From the NCBI RefSeq assembly GCF_001953175.1, contig NZ_CP018258.1, positions 62,001 to 126,000 of the forward strand: 64,000 bases of DNA, read 5' to 3'. This document shows positions 28,625-36,495 of this stretch, piece by piece. Position numbers and translations under genes: made by a program. The DNA comes from Dehalogenimonas formicexedens (GTDB taxonomy: Bacteria; Chloroflexota; Dehalococcoidia; Dehalococcoidales; Dehalococcoidaceae). The notes under the pieces were generated by a model. The model was given only the letters and a program-made list of their open reading frames with translations, was not told where the DNA came from and searched no databases. Position 1 is the first letter of the stretch, and each line of letters opens with the position of its first letter.

Positions 28625-29635
28625 TTATCCGCCGGGGTGAGTGGGATAAACCTCCTGGAACAGCCAGGTGGACAGATACCGCTCCCCGGTATCGGGCAGG
28701 ACAACCACGATCAGTTTGCCCTTCATCTCCGGGCGTTTGGCTAATTCGACCGCCGCCCAGGCGGCCGCTCCGGAAGAGATGCCGGCCAGGATTCCCTCTT
28801 CCCGTGCCAGCCTCCGCGCCATGATGCCGGCGTTTTCATCGGACACCCGGATGATCTCATCGACCAGGTCGGTTCTCATAACCTGAGGCACGAAACCGGC
28901 GCCGATGCCCTGGATCTTGTGCGGACCGGGTTTGCCTCCGGAAAGTACCGGAGATGCGTCCGGTTCGACTGCAAATGCCTTAAAAGACGGCTTGCGTTTC
29001 TTCAATTCTTCGGCTACGCCGCTGATGGTGCCGCCGGTGCCGACCCCGGCCACCAGCGCATCGACCGCCCCGCCGGTGTCCCGCCAGATTTCATCAGCGG
29101 TGGTCAGGCGGTGGATCTCCGGGTTGGCCGGGTTCTTGAACTGCCCGGGCAAGAAATAGCCGGGGTGGGCGGCCTGGATCTCCTGGGCCCGCCGGATGGC
29201 GCCGGACATGCCCTCCGAACCGGGGGTGAGCACGATTTCGGCGCCGAGAATCGCCAAAAGCTGGCGGCGTTCCATGGAAAATGTCTCCGGCATGGTCAGG
29301 ATCAGCCGGTAGCCGCGCGCCGCGGCGGTAAAGGCCAGGGCGATGCCGGTGTTACCCGACGTCGGTTCGACGATGGTGTCGCCGGGTTTGAGCTTTCCCG
29401 AGGCCTCGGCATCGGTAATCACGGCGACACCGATGCGGTCCTTGACGCTGTGCAGGGGATTGAAAGATTCCAGCTTGGCCACCACCTGCGCCCCCGCCCC
29501 CGCGGTGACGCGGTTTAGCCTTACCAGCGGCGTGTTGCCGATGGTTTCGGTGATATCGCCGGCGATGCCGCGGGTGAGCGCCGGGAAGCTCCTGTTGCGG
29601 TAATTCACCTTTGGAATCTCAGTCACACTTGCCAT
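28625..29635 (-). CDS. cysK: Cysteine synthase (O-acetylserine sulfhydrylase)
   Basis: 336 residues from the ATG with AAAGGAG 6 bases upstream. A longer frame exists but its extra 40 residues look non-coding. The PLP lysine is in [10 protein letters not shown] near residue 62. PTSGNTGIA near 92 and [15 protein letters not shown] bind substrate and phosphate. It makes cysteine from O-acetylserine and sulfide. The Rrf2 regulator with an IscR/CymR-type Cys triad lies directly upstream on the same strand, and a sulfur-relay operon diverges from it. A slightly long N-terminus (about 20 residues) precedes the fold. Confidence 0.96.
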   Translation of the reverse strand: MASVTEIPKVNYRNRSFPALTRGIAGDITETIGNTPLVRLNRVTAGAGAQVVAKLESFNPLHSVKDRIGVAVITDAEASGKLKPGDTIVEPTSGNTGIALAFTAAARGYRLILTMPETFSMERRQLLAILGAEIVLTPGSEGMSGAIRRAQEIQAAHPGYFLPGQFKNPANPEIHRLTTADEIWRDTGGAVDALVAGVGTGGTISGVAEELKKRKPSFKAFAVEPDASPVLSGGKPGPHKIQGIGAGFVPQVMRTDLVDEIIRVSDENAGIMARRLAREEGILAGISSGAAAWAAVELAKRPEMKGKLIVVVLPDTGERYLSTWLFQEVYPTHPGG

Positions 29636-29764
29636 TTTGATCTCCTTTGGGGTTTTGTGTCCCGGTATTAGAGAAGCAGCCAGCACGGGCCAGGAGGTTG
29701 GGTAAAACCCTGACTCTTTCGGGTTTAATATTGCGCCTCCCGGTCCAAAAATCAAGATTGGGTA

Positions 29765-30208
29765 CTAGATATAGTACATGTCATCCTGGGGAGATGTCTT
29801 AGCCTTCTGCTTGGCTACCAGATCGGCTAGTGTCGTCTGATCCAGCACCGAAGTTATGGCCTTGCCCACGTCGCCCCAGATATCCCTGGTGGCGCAAAAC
29901 GGGGAACGGTCGCATTTGTCGGGGTTGTGGATGCAGTACACTGGCTCGATGGGGCCTTCCAGTAGGCTGACTACCTCGCTTAAACGGATGGACTCGGGAG
30001 GCTTGGCAAGTTTAAGACCGCCGTGAGAGCCACGGACAGACTGGATCAGCCTGGAATCGACAAGCGGCCCGACAAGCTGCTCGAGATAGGAAAGCGAGAT
30101 CTGTTGTCTGGCGGCGATGTCTTTTAAGGGAATGACATCCTCACCGTAATGTTGGGCAAGATCAAGCAGCGCCCTGGTGCCGTATCTGGCTTTGGTACTG
30201 AGTTTCAT
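29765..30208 (-). CDS. Rrf2 family transcriptional regulator
   Basis: 147 residues. An N-terminal winged helix (KARYGTRALLDLAQHYG, then ISLSYLEQLVGPL, then VRGSHGGLKLAK) carries the Rrf2 fold. Three cysteines (92, 99, 105 in YCIHNPDKCDRSPFC) match the IscR [2Fe-2S]-ligand spacing. CymR-type members instead sense cysteine status through CysK. Its position between cysK and a divergent sulfur operon makes both readings reasonable. The promoter overlaps the palindrome at 30264-30279, so autoregulation is likely. Confidence 0.9.
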   Translation of the reverse strand: MKLSTKARYGTRALLDLAQHYGEDVIPLKDIAARQQISLSYLEQLVGPLVDSRLIQSVRGSHGGLKLAKPPESIRLSEVVSLLEGPIEPVYCIHNPDKCDRSPFCATRDIWGDVGKAITSVLDQTTLADLVAKQKAKTSPQDDMYYI

Positions 30209-30230
30209 TTCAGGTCCTCAAAAGATAAAG

Positions 30231-30279
30231 TTGATTAAACAGGTCGACATAGTCTACAATCAGTTGACAAGGATGTCAA
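30231..30279. promoter_or_regulatory. Divergent promoters sharing one palindromic operator
   Basis: Plus strand: TTGATT (30231-30236), 18 bases, TACAAT (30255-30260), start near 30267. Minus strand (Rrf2 gene): TTGACA (30279-30274), 17 bases, TAGACT (30256-30251). The inverted repeat TTGACA-AGGA-TGTCAA (30264-30279) covers the -35 of the Rrf2 promoter and the start point of the plus promoter, an ideal place for one Rrf2 dimer to act on both. The binding itself is inferred. Confidence 0.6.
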
Positions 30280-30297
30280 ACACCTGGGAGGCACAAA

Positions 30298-30459
30298 ATG
30301 GAAAGGCTAAGAATTAGTACAATGACAACCAATATTTCCCAACCCCAAGATCGGCCGTATCGCAAATCCAGGCAGCCTGGGGGAGCCCGGGGGTTCGCGC
30401 CCGTGCGGTCCGATGTGACTTTGATTGCAGACTTAACTCCCGGAGGTTGTAAAATATGA
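30298..30459 (+). CDS. Possible 53-residue leader ORF upstream of tusA
   Basis: GGGAGG precedes the ATG by 5 bases. The product is basic, Pro/Gly-rich, without membrane segment, and ends LTPGGCKI, a Gly-Gly-Cys close to the C-terminus. Its TGA overlaps the next small ORF as ATGA. I do not recognise it. The overlapping arrangement suggests translation coupling to tusA; the alternative is an untranslated leader. Confidence 0.45.
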   Translation: MERLRISTMTTNISQPQDRPYRKSRQPGGARGFAPVRSDVTLIADLTPGGCKI

Positions 30460-30512
30460 AACAGAGGCCTTCGCCAGCCGCAGTATTCAGAACAGGGGGT
30501 CCAGATGGCTGA
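30456..30512 (+). CDS. Possible 18-residue ORF overlapping tusA
   Basis: ATG overlaps the preceding ORF (ATGA) and has CGGAGG nine bases upstream. The peptide MKQRPSPAAVFRTGGPDG ends at a TGA 5 bases inside tusA. Two successive overlaps make a coupling relay plausible. Confidence 0.35.
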   Translation: MKQRPSPAAVFRTGGPDG

Positions 30513-30726
30513 AATCAAGATCAATTGCCTTGGGGAAACTTGCCCGATCCCCCTGGTAGAGACCCGGAAAGCCATAAGAAAAGCCCTGCCCGGAGATATC
30601 ATCGAGATCACCGGCGACCACCCGGCTTCCAAAAAAGAAATCCCCATGGCGGTCCAGGAAATGGGGCTGGAACTGCTGGAGGTCAAGGGCGACGGGGGCA
30701 CCTGGACGATCAGGATCCGGCGATGA
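30505..30726 (+). CDS. tusA: TusA/SirA-like sulfurtransferase
   Basis: 73 residues, the normal TusA length. The persulfide-carrying Cys13 is in the family motif CPIP (ETCPIPLVETRKAI). GDIIEITGDHPASKKEIP is the second conserved strand-helix. TusA proteins carry sulfur as a cysteine persulfide between partners such as IscS, DsrE and rhodanese proteins. The following DsrE-type and NifS-type genes fit that role. GGGGG lies 5 bases before the ATG. Confidence 0.93.
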   Translation: MAEIKINCLGETCPIPLVETRKAIRKALPGDIIEITGDHPASKKEIPMAVQEMGLELLEVKGDGGTWTIRIRR

Positions 30727-30762
30727 CCGGGTCCACGCCAATTCCCTGCTAGGAGGTTAATG

Positions 30763-31182
30763 ATGGCCGATAAAATTACCATTGTGCTGCACAGCGGGGA
30801 TATGGATAAGGTGTACAGCGCCCTCATCATCGCCAACGGCGCCCTGTCCATGGGCATGGAAGCATCCATATTCTTTACCTTCTGGGGACTCCAGAGGCTA
30901 AAGAAGGGCGGCCTGGACAAGGGGCCGCTGTCCAAGATGCACATGCTGGGCCTGGGAAAATGGATGGTGAAAAACCGGATGAAAAAGGTCAATGTGGCCT
31001 CCCTCGACAGGATGCTCACCGATTTCAAGGAACTGGGCGGCAAAATCCTGGCCTGCGATATGACGATGGAGATCATGGGCATCAAGAAGGAGGACCTGAG
31101 GGAAGACCTGATCTCCGACTATTGCGCCGTGGGCACTTTTGTCCTGGAAGCCAAGAATTCGAAAGTCAGTTTATTTATTTAA
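30763..31182 (+). CDS. DsrE2-like sulfur-relay protein
   Basis: 139 residues. The DsrE/F fold opens with ITIVLHSGDMDKVYSALIIANGA, then a FFTFWGL strand typical of the DsrE2 branch. The candidate persulfide cysteine is Cys98 in GGKILACDMTMEIMGI, and a second Cys121 follows. DsrE2 proteins occur next to TusA in sulfur-relay operons. A hydrophobic segment typical of membrane-bound DsrE2 is weak. ATG at 30763 has AGGAGG six bases upstream; the ATG directly before it is too close. Confidence 0.88.
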   Translation: MADKITIVLHSGDMDKVYSALIIANGALSMGMEASIFFTFWGLQRLKKGGLDKGPLSKMHMLGLGKWMVKNRMKKVNVASLDRMLTDFKELGGKILACDMTMEIMGIKKEDLREDLISDYCAVGTFVLEAKNSKVSLFI

Positions 31183-31190
31183 GGCCTGAT

Positions 31191-32354
31191 ATGAACGATA
31201 AATCTGTTTATTTAGACAATGCCGCGGCGACCAGGCTCGACGAGCGGGTGCTCGAGGCGATGTCGCCGTATTTTTTCCAGACCTATGCCGTGGCGACGTC
31301 CGAATTCGCTTACAGCCAGGGAATAGAGGCAAAAGAAGCCCTTGACGGCGCGCGCGGGCGGCTGGCCGGCCTGCTGGGTGTCACTCCTGAGGAGTTCATC
31401 TTCACCTCGGGGGACACGGAGTCATCCAACATAGCGTTGAAAGGCGTCGCCAAGGCGCTTGGCAAGAGCAAGGGGCGCCACATCATCACCTCCAGGATCG
31501 AGGATTTCCCGGTCCTGCAGAGCGCCAAAGCGCTCGAAAAAGACGGTTTCTCGGTGACCTACCTCGGCGTCGACGGCGAAGGGTTCGTCGATCTCGATCA
31601 ATTGGAGGAAGCGATCACCGGTGAGACGATCCTGGTTTCGGTGCAGCATTCGAACCAGGAAATCGGCACCGTCCAGGACATCGAGGCGATATCCAAAATC
31701 TGCCGCAGCCGGAATACCCTGTTTCATTGCGACGCGACCCATTCCTTCAGGCGGCTGCCCATCGATCTGTCCAGGGTACCCATCGACCTGCTGACGGTGT
31801 CCGCCCATACCATCCACGGCCCCAAGGGCATCGGCGGGCTGGTGGTGCGCAAGGGCACCACCCTGGGAAAACTGATGGACGGCGGATTCCAGGAATTTGA
31901 CCGGCGACCCGGGTTGGAAAATATCCCCGGCGCCATCGGCTTTGCCCGGGCGGCCGAGTTGGTCGACGAGGCCGAAAACGACCGCCTGAGAGCCATGCGC
32001 GACCACGCCATTTGGCGCATCTTGAACGAGATCCCTTCGGTGACGCTGAACGGTTCACCGGTCGACCGTCTGCCGCAGAACGTAAACGTCAGCTTCCACT
32101 TCGTCGAAGGCGAGTCCATAACGCTGCACCTGGACATGCGCGGCTTTGCGGTGAGCACCGGGTCAGCCTGCTTCAGCCGGTCGCTCCAGGGCAGCCATGT
32201 CATTTACGGCATCGGCGGCGACCATGAGCGCGCCCACGGTTCCATCCGGTTGTCGCTGGGACGCTACAACACGCTCGAAGAGGTGGACGCCGCGGTGACC
32301 GCCCTGGCCGAGGTAACCAGGGAACTCCGGAAAATCAGCCCGTTGGGAAAGTAG
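31191..32354 (+). CDS. NifS/IscS-like class V aminotransferase lacking the PLP lysine
   Basis: 387 residues, aligning end to end with group I cysteine desulfurases (YLDNAAATRLDERVLEAM; final SIRLSLGRYNTLEEVDA). The Schiff-base lysine expected in SAHK is Thr207 (VSAHTIHGPKG). The PLP-stacking His is Asp105 (RIEDFPVL), the conserved NNE is NQE (155-157), and the PLP Gln is His184 (DATHSF). The sulfur-carrying Cys327 (TGSACFS), Asp181 and Arg353 remain. An intact iscS lies at 51295-52458. The frame is clean, so this is not decay. It probably cannot do PLP-lysine chemistry and may be a scaffold, a persulfide carrier or a regulator for its operon partners. Confidence 0.85.
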   Translation: MNDKSVYLDNAAATRLDERVLEAMSPYFFQTYAVATSEFAYSQGIEAKEALDGARGRLAGLLGVTPEEFIFTSGDTESSNIALKGVAKALGKSKGRHIITSRIEDFPVLQSAKALEKDGFSVTYLGVDGEGFVDLDQLEEAITGETILVSVQHSNQEIGTVQDIEAISKICRSRNTLFHCDATHSFRRLPIDLSRVPIDLLTVSAHTIHGPKGIGGLVVRKGTTLGKLMDGGFQEFDRRPGLENIPGAIGFARAAELVDEAENDRLRAMRDHAIWRILNEIPSVTLNGSPVDRLPQNVNVSFHFVEGESITLHLDMRGFAVSTGSACFSRSLQGSHVIYGIGGDHERAHGSIRLSLGRYNTLEEVDAAVTALAEVTRELRKISPLGK

Positions 32355-32363
32355 GAGAAAGAT

Positions 32364-33002
32364 ATGCCGAACCTGCCGTATACCGATAAAGTAATGGAGC
32401 ATTTCAAGCACCCGCGCAACGTGGGGCGGATTGAAAATCCCGACGGTAAAGCCACTGAGGGCAGCCCGGCCTGCGGCGACATGGTGTCGGTGTATATCAA
32501 GGTCGACGACCGGACGAAGAAACTCTCAGATATCAAATTCGAGTCCTATGGCTGCGCCTCCAACATCGCCACCGGATCGATCATCACCGAACTGGCCCGC
32601 GGCAAGACGCTGGAAGAGGCCAAAAACATCACCTGGCAGGAGGCCTCCGAAGCCCTGGGGGGTTTACCCAAGATCAAGTCCCACTGCTCGGTACTGGCGG
32701 TGGAGGGGCTCCGGTCGGCGATTCAGAATTACGAGGAAAGGTACGGCCTGATCACGGAAAGGGAACCGACCACGGTCGAGGGCATCCGGAAACGCCTGAA
32801 GAAGGTCATCAACCCGATTAGCGGCCTTGACGTGATGAGGACGAACCTGGTCAAGGACATCTCGCTAAACGAAGGGCGGGTGACCATCGATCTCGACCTG
32901 CCGCAGAACCACCAGTTCGCCCCGGCGATCCAGGATGAGATCAAAGAGAAAATCGAGCCGCTCTGGGATGTGAAAGAGGTAGTTATCAACTACACAGATT
33001 GA
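32364..33002 (+). CDS. IscU-type Fe-S scaffold fused to a DUF59/MIP18-like domain
   Basis: 212 residues. Residues 1-125 are an IscU/NifU-N domain: Cys37 (PACGD, with Asp39), Cys64 (SYGCAS) and His107-Cys108 (KSHCSV) form the cluster site. Residues 137-212 look like a DUF59/MIP18 (SufT, Mrp N-terminal) domain: IRKRLKKVINPISGLDVM, then GRVTIDLDLP and VKEVVINY. The usual Cys-Pro of DUF59 is replaced by NHQF. It should assemble and perhaps deliver Fe-S clusters. Genes upstream supply TusA, DsrE and NifS-like partners. Confidence 0.88.
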   Translation: MPNLPYTDKVMEHFKHPRNVGRIENPDGKATEGSPACGDMVSVYIKVDDRTKKLSDIKFESYGCASNIATGSIITELARGKTLEEAKNITWQEASEALGGLPKIKSHCSVLAVEGLRSAIQNYEERYGLITEREPTTVEGIRKRLKKVINPISGLDVMRTNLVKDISLNEGRVTIDLDLPQNHQFAPAIQDEIKEKIEPLWDVKEVVINYTD

Positions 33003-33049
33003 TAGGGCTTTAAGCTTTCAGCTATCAGCAGTCAGCTTTCGGCTCAAAA

Positions 33050-33077
33050 AATCCCAAATCCCCCCGGATTTGGGATT
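33050..33077 (-). terminator. Terminator hairpin downstream of beta-propeller gene
   Basis: Stem AATCCCAAATCC / GGATTTGGGATT with a CCCC loop. On the minus strand GATTTTTT follows, so it ends the transcript from 33190. Further GC hairpins lie at 33085-33113 and 33133-33157. A QLSVIS-type repeat runs 33012-33043. Confidence 0.65.
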
Positions 33078-33189
33078 AACATCGCGCCCCGCCTTCGCGG
33101 GGCGTGACGCGAGGATAGAAACGGAAAAAGGAGGGGCGACCCATTTGGGTCGCCCCTGCCGTTAACAGGACGATTGGAAGGAAGCTACC

Positions 33190-35160
33190 CTATTTCTGGA
33201 CGAAGGGCAGCACCTTTAACGTCGCCAGGGTGTCAAGGTCGTTGGCCTGGAGCCGCGACTGGGATAGTGTGTAAAGGACATTACCGATGTAGAGGCTGCG
33301 GGTGATCTCACCGGCGCCGCCGTAAAAATACTGGCCGCTCTTCTGGAAGGCATCGCTGGTATCGTAGTGGCTGATCTTGCCCTTTAAGGTGAAGCCGCCA
33401 TTCAAAGTCAGGTTGTAAACATAGGCGCCCTGGAAGACGTATTCACCCTGCTGGTTCTTAGGTTGACCGGGCTTCAGCTCCGCCACCGTTACGGGCAGCA
33501 CCAGCAGGCCGGATTCTTTATCGAAGAGCAGTGCCTTGTGGTCGGCAGCCGCCAGGCTCTCCGAGCCCCGGTCGCCGATAACTTCTTTGTAGACCTCTAT
33601 CGGATTGGCGACATCGGTCACATCGAAGAGCGCCAGCTTGACGCCCTGGATGGCGGTGTAATAGACGGCGTTTTCGGTATGGATCAGGTCGGCGTCGATG
33701 CTGGGGTCGACTTCCTTGCCGATGCCGATGAGGTGGGTCTCGTCGTAGGGCTGCAGGTAATCGCTGTAACCCGGGATCTTGAGTTTGCCGAGGATCTTCG
33801 GCGATGCCGGCTGGGACAGGTCGATGACGAAGAGCGGATCGACATGCAGGAAGGTCACCATGTAGGCCCGCTTGCCCATGAACCGGACGGCGTAGATGCT
33901 TTCGCCGGGGGCAACGTCCTCCAGCGCGCCGGCGGCCTTCATCGACGCGTCGAGCACGTAGATATTGTTGGTGGAGGTGTCGCGGTTGTTCACATAACCG
34001 CTGATGGTGGTGGCGATGCGGAAGTAGCCGTTGTATTCGTCCATGGCGAACTGGTTCAGGATATGTCCCTTTACCTTGCCAGTGGCGGCGAAGGCGGCGT
34101 TGCCACCTTTCAGGGTGAACTTGGTGATGACGGTGCTCTGAGTGTTATCGGAAACCGTCATGCCGATGTCGCTGTAAACCGGCCAGGAGGTCTGGGCGAC
34201 ATAAAGACTGTCGGTTGAGGCATAAACATTCTCGCCGCTGCCGACGACGACGGTCTTGCCAATCTCTTTATTAGCGTCGGCTATCGACATCGAGGCGATA
34301 GTGAGGAAGCTGGCCGCCTGGACGGGCGGGATATAGCCTATCTGGTTGTAGCCGGCGATGGGCTTCAAGTCACTGGATTTCGCGTCGCCGATAGTCTCCC
34401 GGTAGGAGGGGATGAGGTCGGCGGCGGTGGGTTTGGTCTGGGTGTACACGGGATAGGAATTAACGACGAAGTAGACATCTGAACCGATCTTGCGGGCGGT
34501 CAGGTAGGAACCCTCAATATCGACGCTCTTGAGCAGCTTGGGATTCGAGCGATCTTTAATGTCGTAGAGTTTGACCGATACTATGCCGGTCTGAACCGGG
34601 TAGGGCATTATCGAAATGCCGCCTTTAACATCTGCGGGCAGGATGGTCGGGTAGCCGGGATCGCCGCCGGTGGCGTAAGTAGCGCCGAAGACCACCATCC
34701 GGTCTCCGTCAATAAACAGTTCCTGAGGGGTAAATCCGGAGATGGTGATTTGTCCGACGATCTGGGCTGACTGCGCCGGGTAAGCCTGGGCCAGGTAGAT
34801 GGTGTTGCCGGATACCACGTAGATGTACTTGCCGTCGGTCTTAACAATGTCGGCTTCATCCACGCCGGCCACCTGGACATTGGTGCCGGAGTAGGCGATG
34901 TCACTGGCGGCATTGGCGGCGCCGGCCTGGGCGGCTTCAGGGGCCATTACGCCGGGCGGCACAATTCCCCCTTTGGTGTAATAGTTGCCGGAATAGCCGC
35001 GGGATTGGGCCTGGGTAAAGGCGGTAACGAGCGCCTCCTCCGAGGCGAAAGTAGGCAACCCGGAAGCCGGATCATTGGTTTCACCAGACCCGCAGCCGGG
35101 AATGGTCAACATGCCGGCAAAGGCCAGGAGACTTAAACCGAAAATGGCGATTTTTTTCAT
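33190..35160 (-). CDS. Beta-propeller domain lipoprotein
   Basis: 656 residues. A lipoprotein signal (KKIAIFGLSLLAFAGMLTIPGC) places the mature protein on the outer face with lipidated Cys23. Residues 90-650 match the secreted C-terminal beta-propeller family distantly related to WD-40 (PF09826-like): NVQVAGVDEADIVKTDGKYIYV is its signature, followed by repeated blades ending in IYVLDASM-type strands. Function of the family is unknown; it may bind proteins at the cell surface. Single gene with a terminator. Confidence 0.88.
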   Translation of the reverse strand: MKKIAIFGLSLLAFAGMLTIPGCGSGETNDPASGLPTFASEEALVTAFTQAQSRGYSGNYYTKGGIVPPGVMAPEAAQAGAANAASDIAYSGTNVQVAGVDEADIVKTDGKYIYVVSGNTIYLAQAYPAQSAQIVGQITISGFTPQELFIDGDRMVVFGATYATGGDPGYPTILPADVKGGISIMPYPVQTGIVSVKLYDIKDRSNPKLLKSVDIEGSYLTARKIGSDVYFVVNSYPVYTQTKPTAADLIPSYRETIGDAKSSDLKPIAGYNQIGYIPPVQAASFLTIASMSIADANKEIGKTVVVGSGENVYASTDSLYVAQTSWPVYSDIGMTVSDNTQSTVITKFTLKGGNAAFAATGKVKGHILNQFAMDEYNGYFRIATTISGYVNNRDTSTNNIYVLDASMKAAGALEDVAPGESIYAVRFMGKRAYMVTFLHVDPLFVIDLSQPASPKILGKLKIPGYSDYLQPYDETHLIGIGKEVDPSIDADLIHTENAVYYTAIQGVKLALFDVTDVANPIEVYKEVIGDRGSESLAAADHKALLFDKESGLLVLPVTVAELKPGQPKNQQGEYVFQGAYVYNLTLNGGFTLKGKISHYDTSDAFQKSGQYFYGGAGEITRSLYIGNVLYTLSQSRLQANDLDTLATLKVLPFVQK

Positions 35161-35299
35161 AGTGCGTCAACCTCGAGGCGAGTTTCTACAAGGTATAACG
35201 CAGGGGGAGGGGGAAAGTTATGGGGGGCTCTATGGATGTTACGTTTTCTTGGTGATATTCTAATCAGGCCGATACCTTTTTGTACAGGAGGGGTGAAAA

Positions 35300-36205
35300 A
35301 TGGACGCAAGAATCTTGACCTCAAAGACCATCGCAGGTAATCAAGAGAATTGGGCAATTCAGCATGGTCTCGGTTGTTGCCGCTATACACAAAAGGTCGA
35401 AGACAATCTGTTCGAAAATTTCATGGACTCACGTACGAAAAGAGAGTTCAGCGATGGTAAGGGTCGCGAGCTTGAAGGTGCAAAAGCACATATGAAAGCA
35501 CTTTGTTCCTCCTCAGCCTTGGTAGTAAATTTCTTCGATTATTGGCGTCGGAATGGCCTTCTCAAAGGTATTGGACACGTGTTAGACGTTGAAGGACAGA
35601 TATCCGATATGCTATTTGAAAAGACTCACCCAATTACAGGATTAGAAACTCGAACTCCTCCCCATCTGGATATCGAGTTTAGATCTGCTATACCGTTTGC
35701 GATAGAGTCAAAATTCACAGAGACATACCATCGAAAGACACGACGAGTTGATCAAGAAACGCATCTTAAAGCCTATCTTGTCCTCGAAGACATTTGGATA
35801 AGTTTGCCAAAGTTGAGGTACTTAGCGGAATTAATAGATAAGCAATCGGAGGAGAAAACGGACTTCGAATATTTGGGTGTTCCCCAATTGATCAAACATA
35901 TATTAGGATTACATTGTGCATACGGCAATCAATTTGTATTGTGCTACCTGTGGTATGAAGTCCCATCGCAAGAGGCTTCACGGCATAAGTACGAATTAGC
36001 GCAATTCGAGAAGGGTATCTCAGGGGAGGTGCCATTTAGGTCCTTAACATACCAAGATTTGTTTAATAAAGTTCGTGAACTTCAAGAGGTCAATTTGGAC
36101 TACCTAGAATACATCAGTAAGCGGTATTTTGAGCCCACAATTTACCCAATCCACTCCAAACCCAACCACACCGTTTCGACAACGAATAAACCCATCCCCA
36201 CCTGA
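35300..36205 (+). CDS. Lone PD-(D/E)XK nuclease-like protein, AT-rich
   Basis: 301 residues. The core HLDIEF...FAIESKFTE (Asp124, Glu136, Lys138) is a PD-(D/E)XK nuclease motif, and the overall pattern recalls the PGN_0703 putative restriction endonuclease group. Base composition is clearly lower in GC than the neighbours (AT-rich codons throughout), a sign of horizontal transfer. No methyltransferase, helicase or recombinase accompanies it. The last 21 codons run into the 3' end of the opposite-strand gene at 36142, so the natural C-terminus may have been lost on insertion. GGAGGGG precedes the ATG. Confidence 0.65.
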   Translation: MDARILTSKTIAGNQENWAIQHGLGCCRYTQKVEDNLFENFMDSRTKREFSDGKGRELEGAKAHMKALCSSSALVVNFFDYWRRNGLLKGIGHVLDVEGQISDMLFEKTHPITGLETRTPPHLDIEFRSAIPFAIESKFTETYHRKTRRVDQETHLKAYLVLEDIWISLPKLRYLAELIDKQSEEKTDFEYLGVPQLIKHILGLHCAYGNQFVLCYLWYEVPSQEASRHKYELAQFEKGISGEVPFRSLTYQDLFNKVRELQEVNLDYLEYISKRYFEPTIYPIHSKPNHTVSTTNKPIPT

Positions 36206-36495
36206 AAAAGGTTATCAGCCAGCCATTTTGGCAGGAAGATATCCGAGATCTGGCCGTTTTCGGCGCCGATGTTTTCAGCCATCGTCCGCAGCGGGCAGGT
36301 CCATTTGTTGAAAATGAGGACCAGGCCCTCGACGAGATGTGTCCCATAGGTTATCGCCAGTATCCATGTAAACGTCGCCGTCGCCGCGGCGTAGATGTTG
36401 TAGATGAAACAGGCGAACATCCACCAGAAAGCGACGCTGTGGAGGGTTTTGATGATAAAAATCTGCCTGGCGCGGGTCAGTGTATTAGAAACCAT
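36142..36495 (-). CDS. Small membrane protein (DUF2784-like)
   Basis: 117 residues with three hydrophobic segments (about 14-38, 44-62 and 94-115). A CPLRTMAENIGAENGQISDI loop follows the second segment, reminiscent of the Cys-Pro-Leu-Thr loop of DUF2784. Its ATG overlaps the end of the P-type ATPase gene by 11 bases, so the two are cotranslated; it may be an accessory subunit. Function unknown. Confidence 0.7.
   Translation of the reverse strand: MVSNTLTRARQIFIIKTLHSVAFWWMFACFIYNIYAAATATFTWILAITYGTHLVEGLVLIFNKWTCPLRTMAENIGAENGQISDIFLPKWLADNLFQVGMGLFVVETVWLGLEWIG

Noticed and set aside
30276-31085. 269-codon minus-strand frame opposite tusA-dsrE
   Set aside because: It crosses the operator and is antisense to recognised sulfur-relay genes; its sequence has no domain.
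30960-31190. Extended N-terminus for the NifS-like protein
   Set aside because: The added residues are an out-of-frame reading of dsrE; the family start MNDKSVYLDNAAAT lies at 31191.
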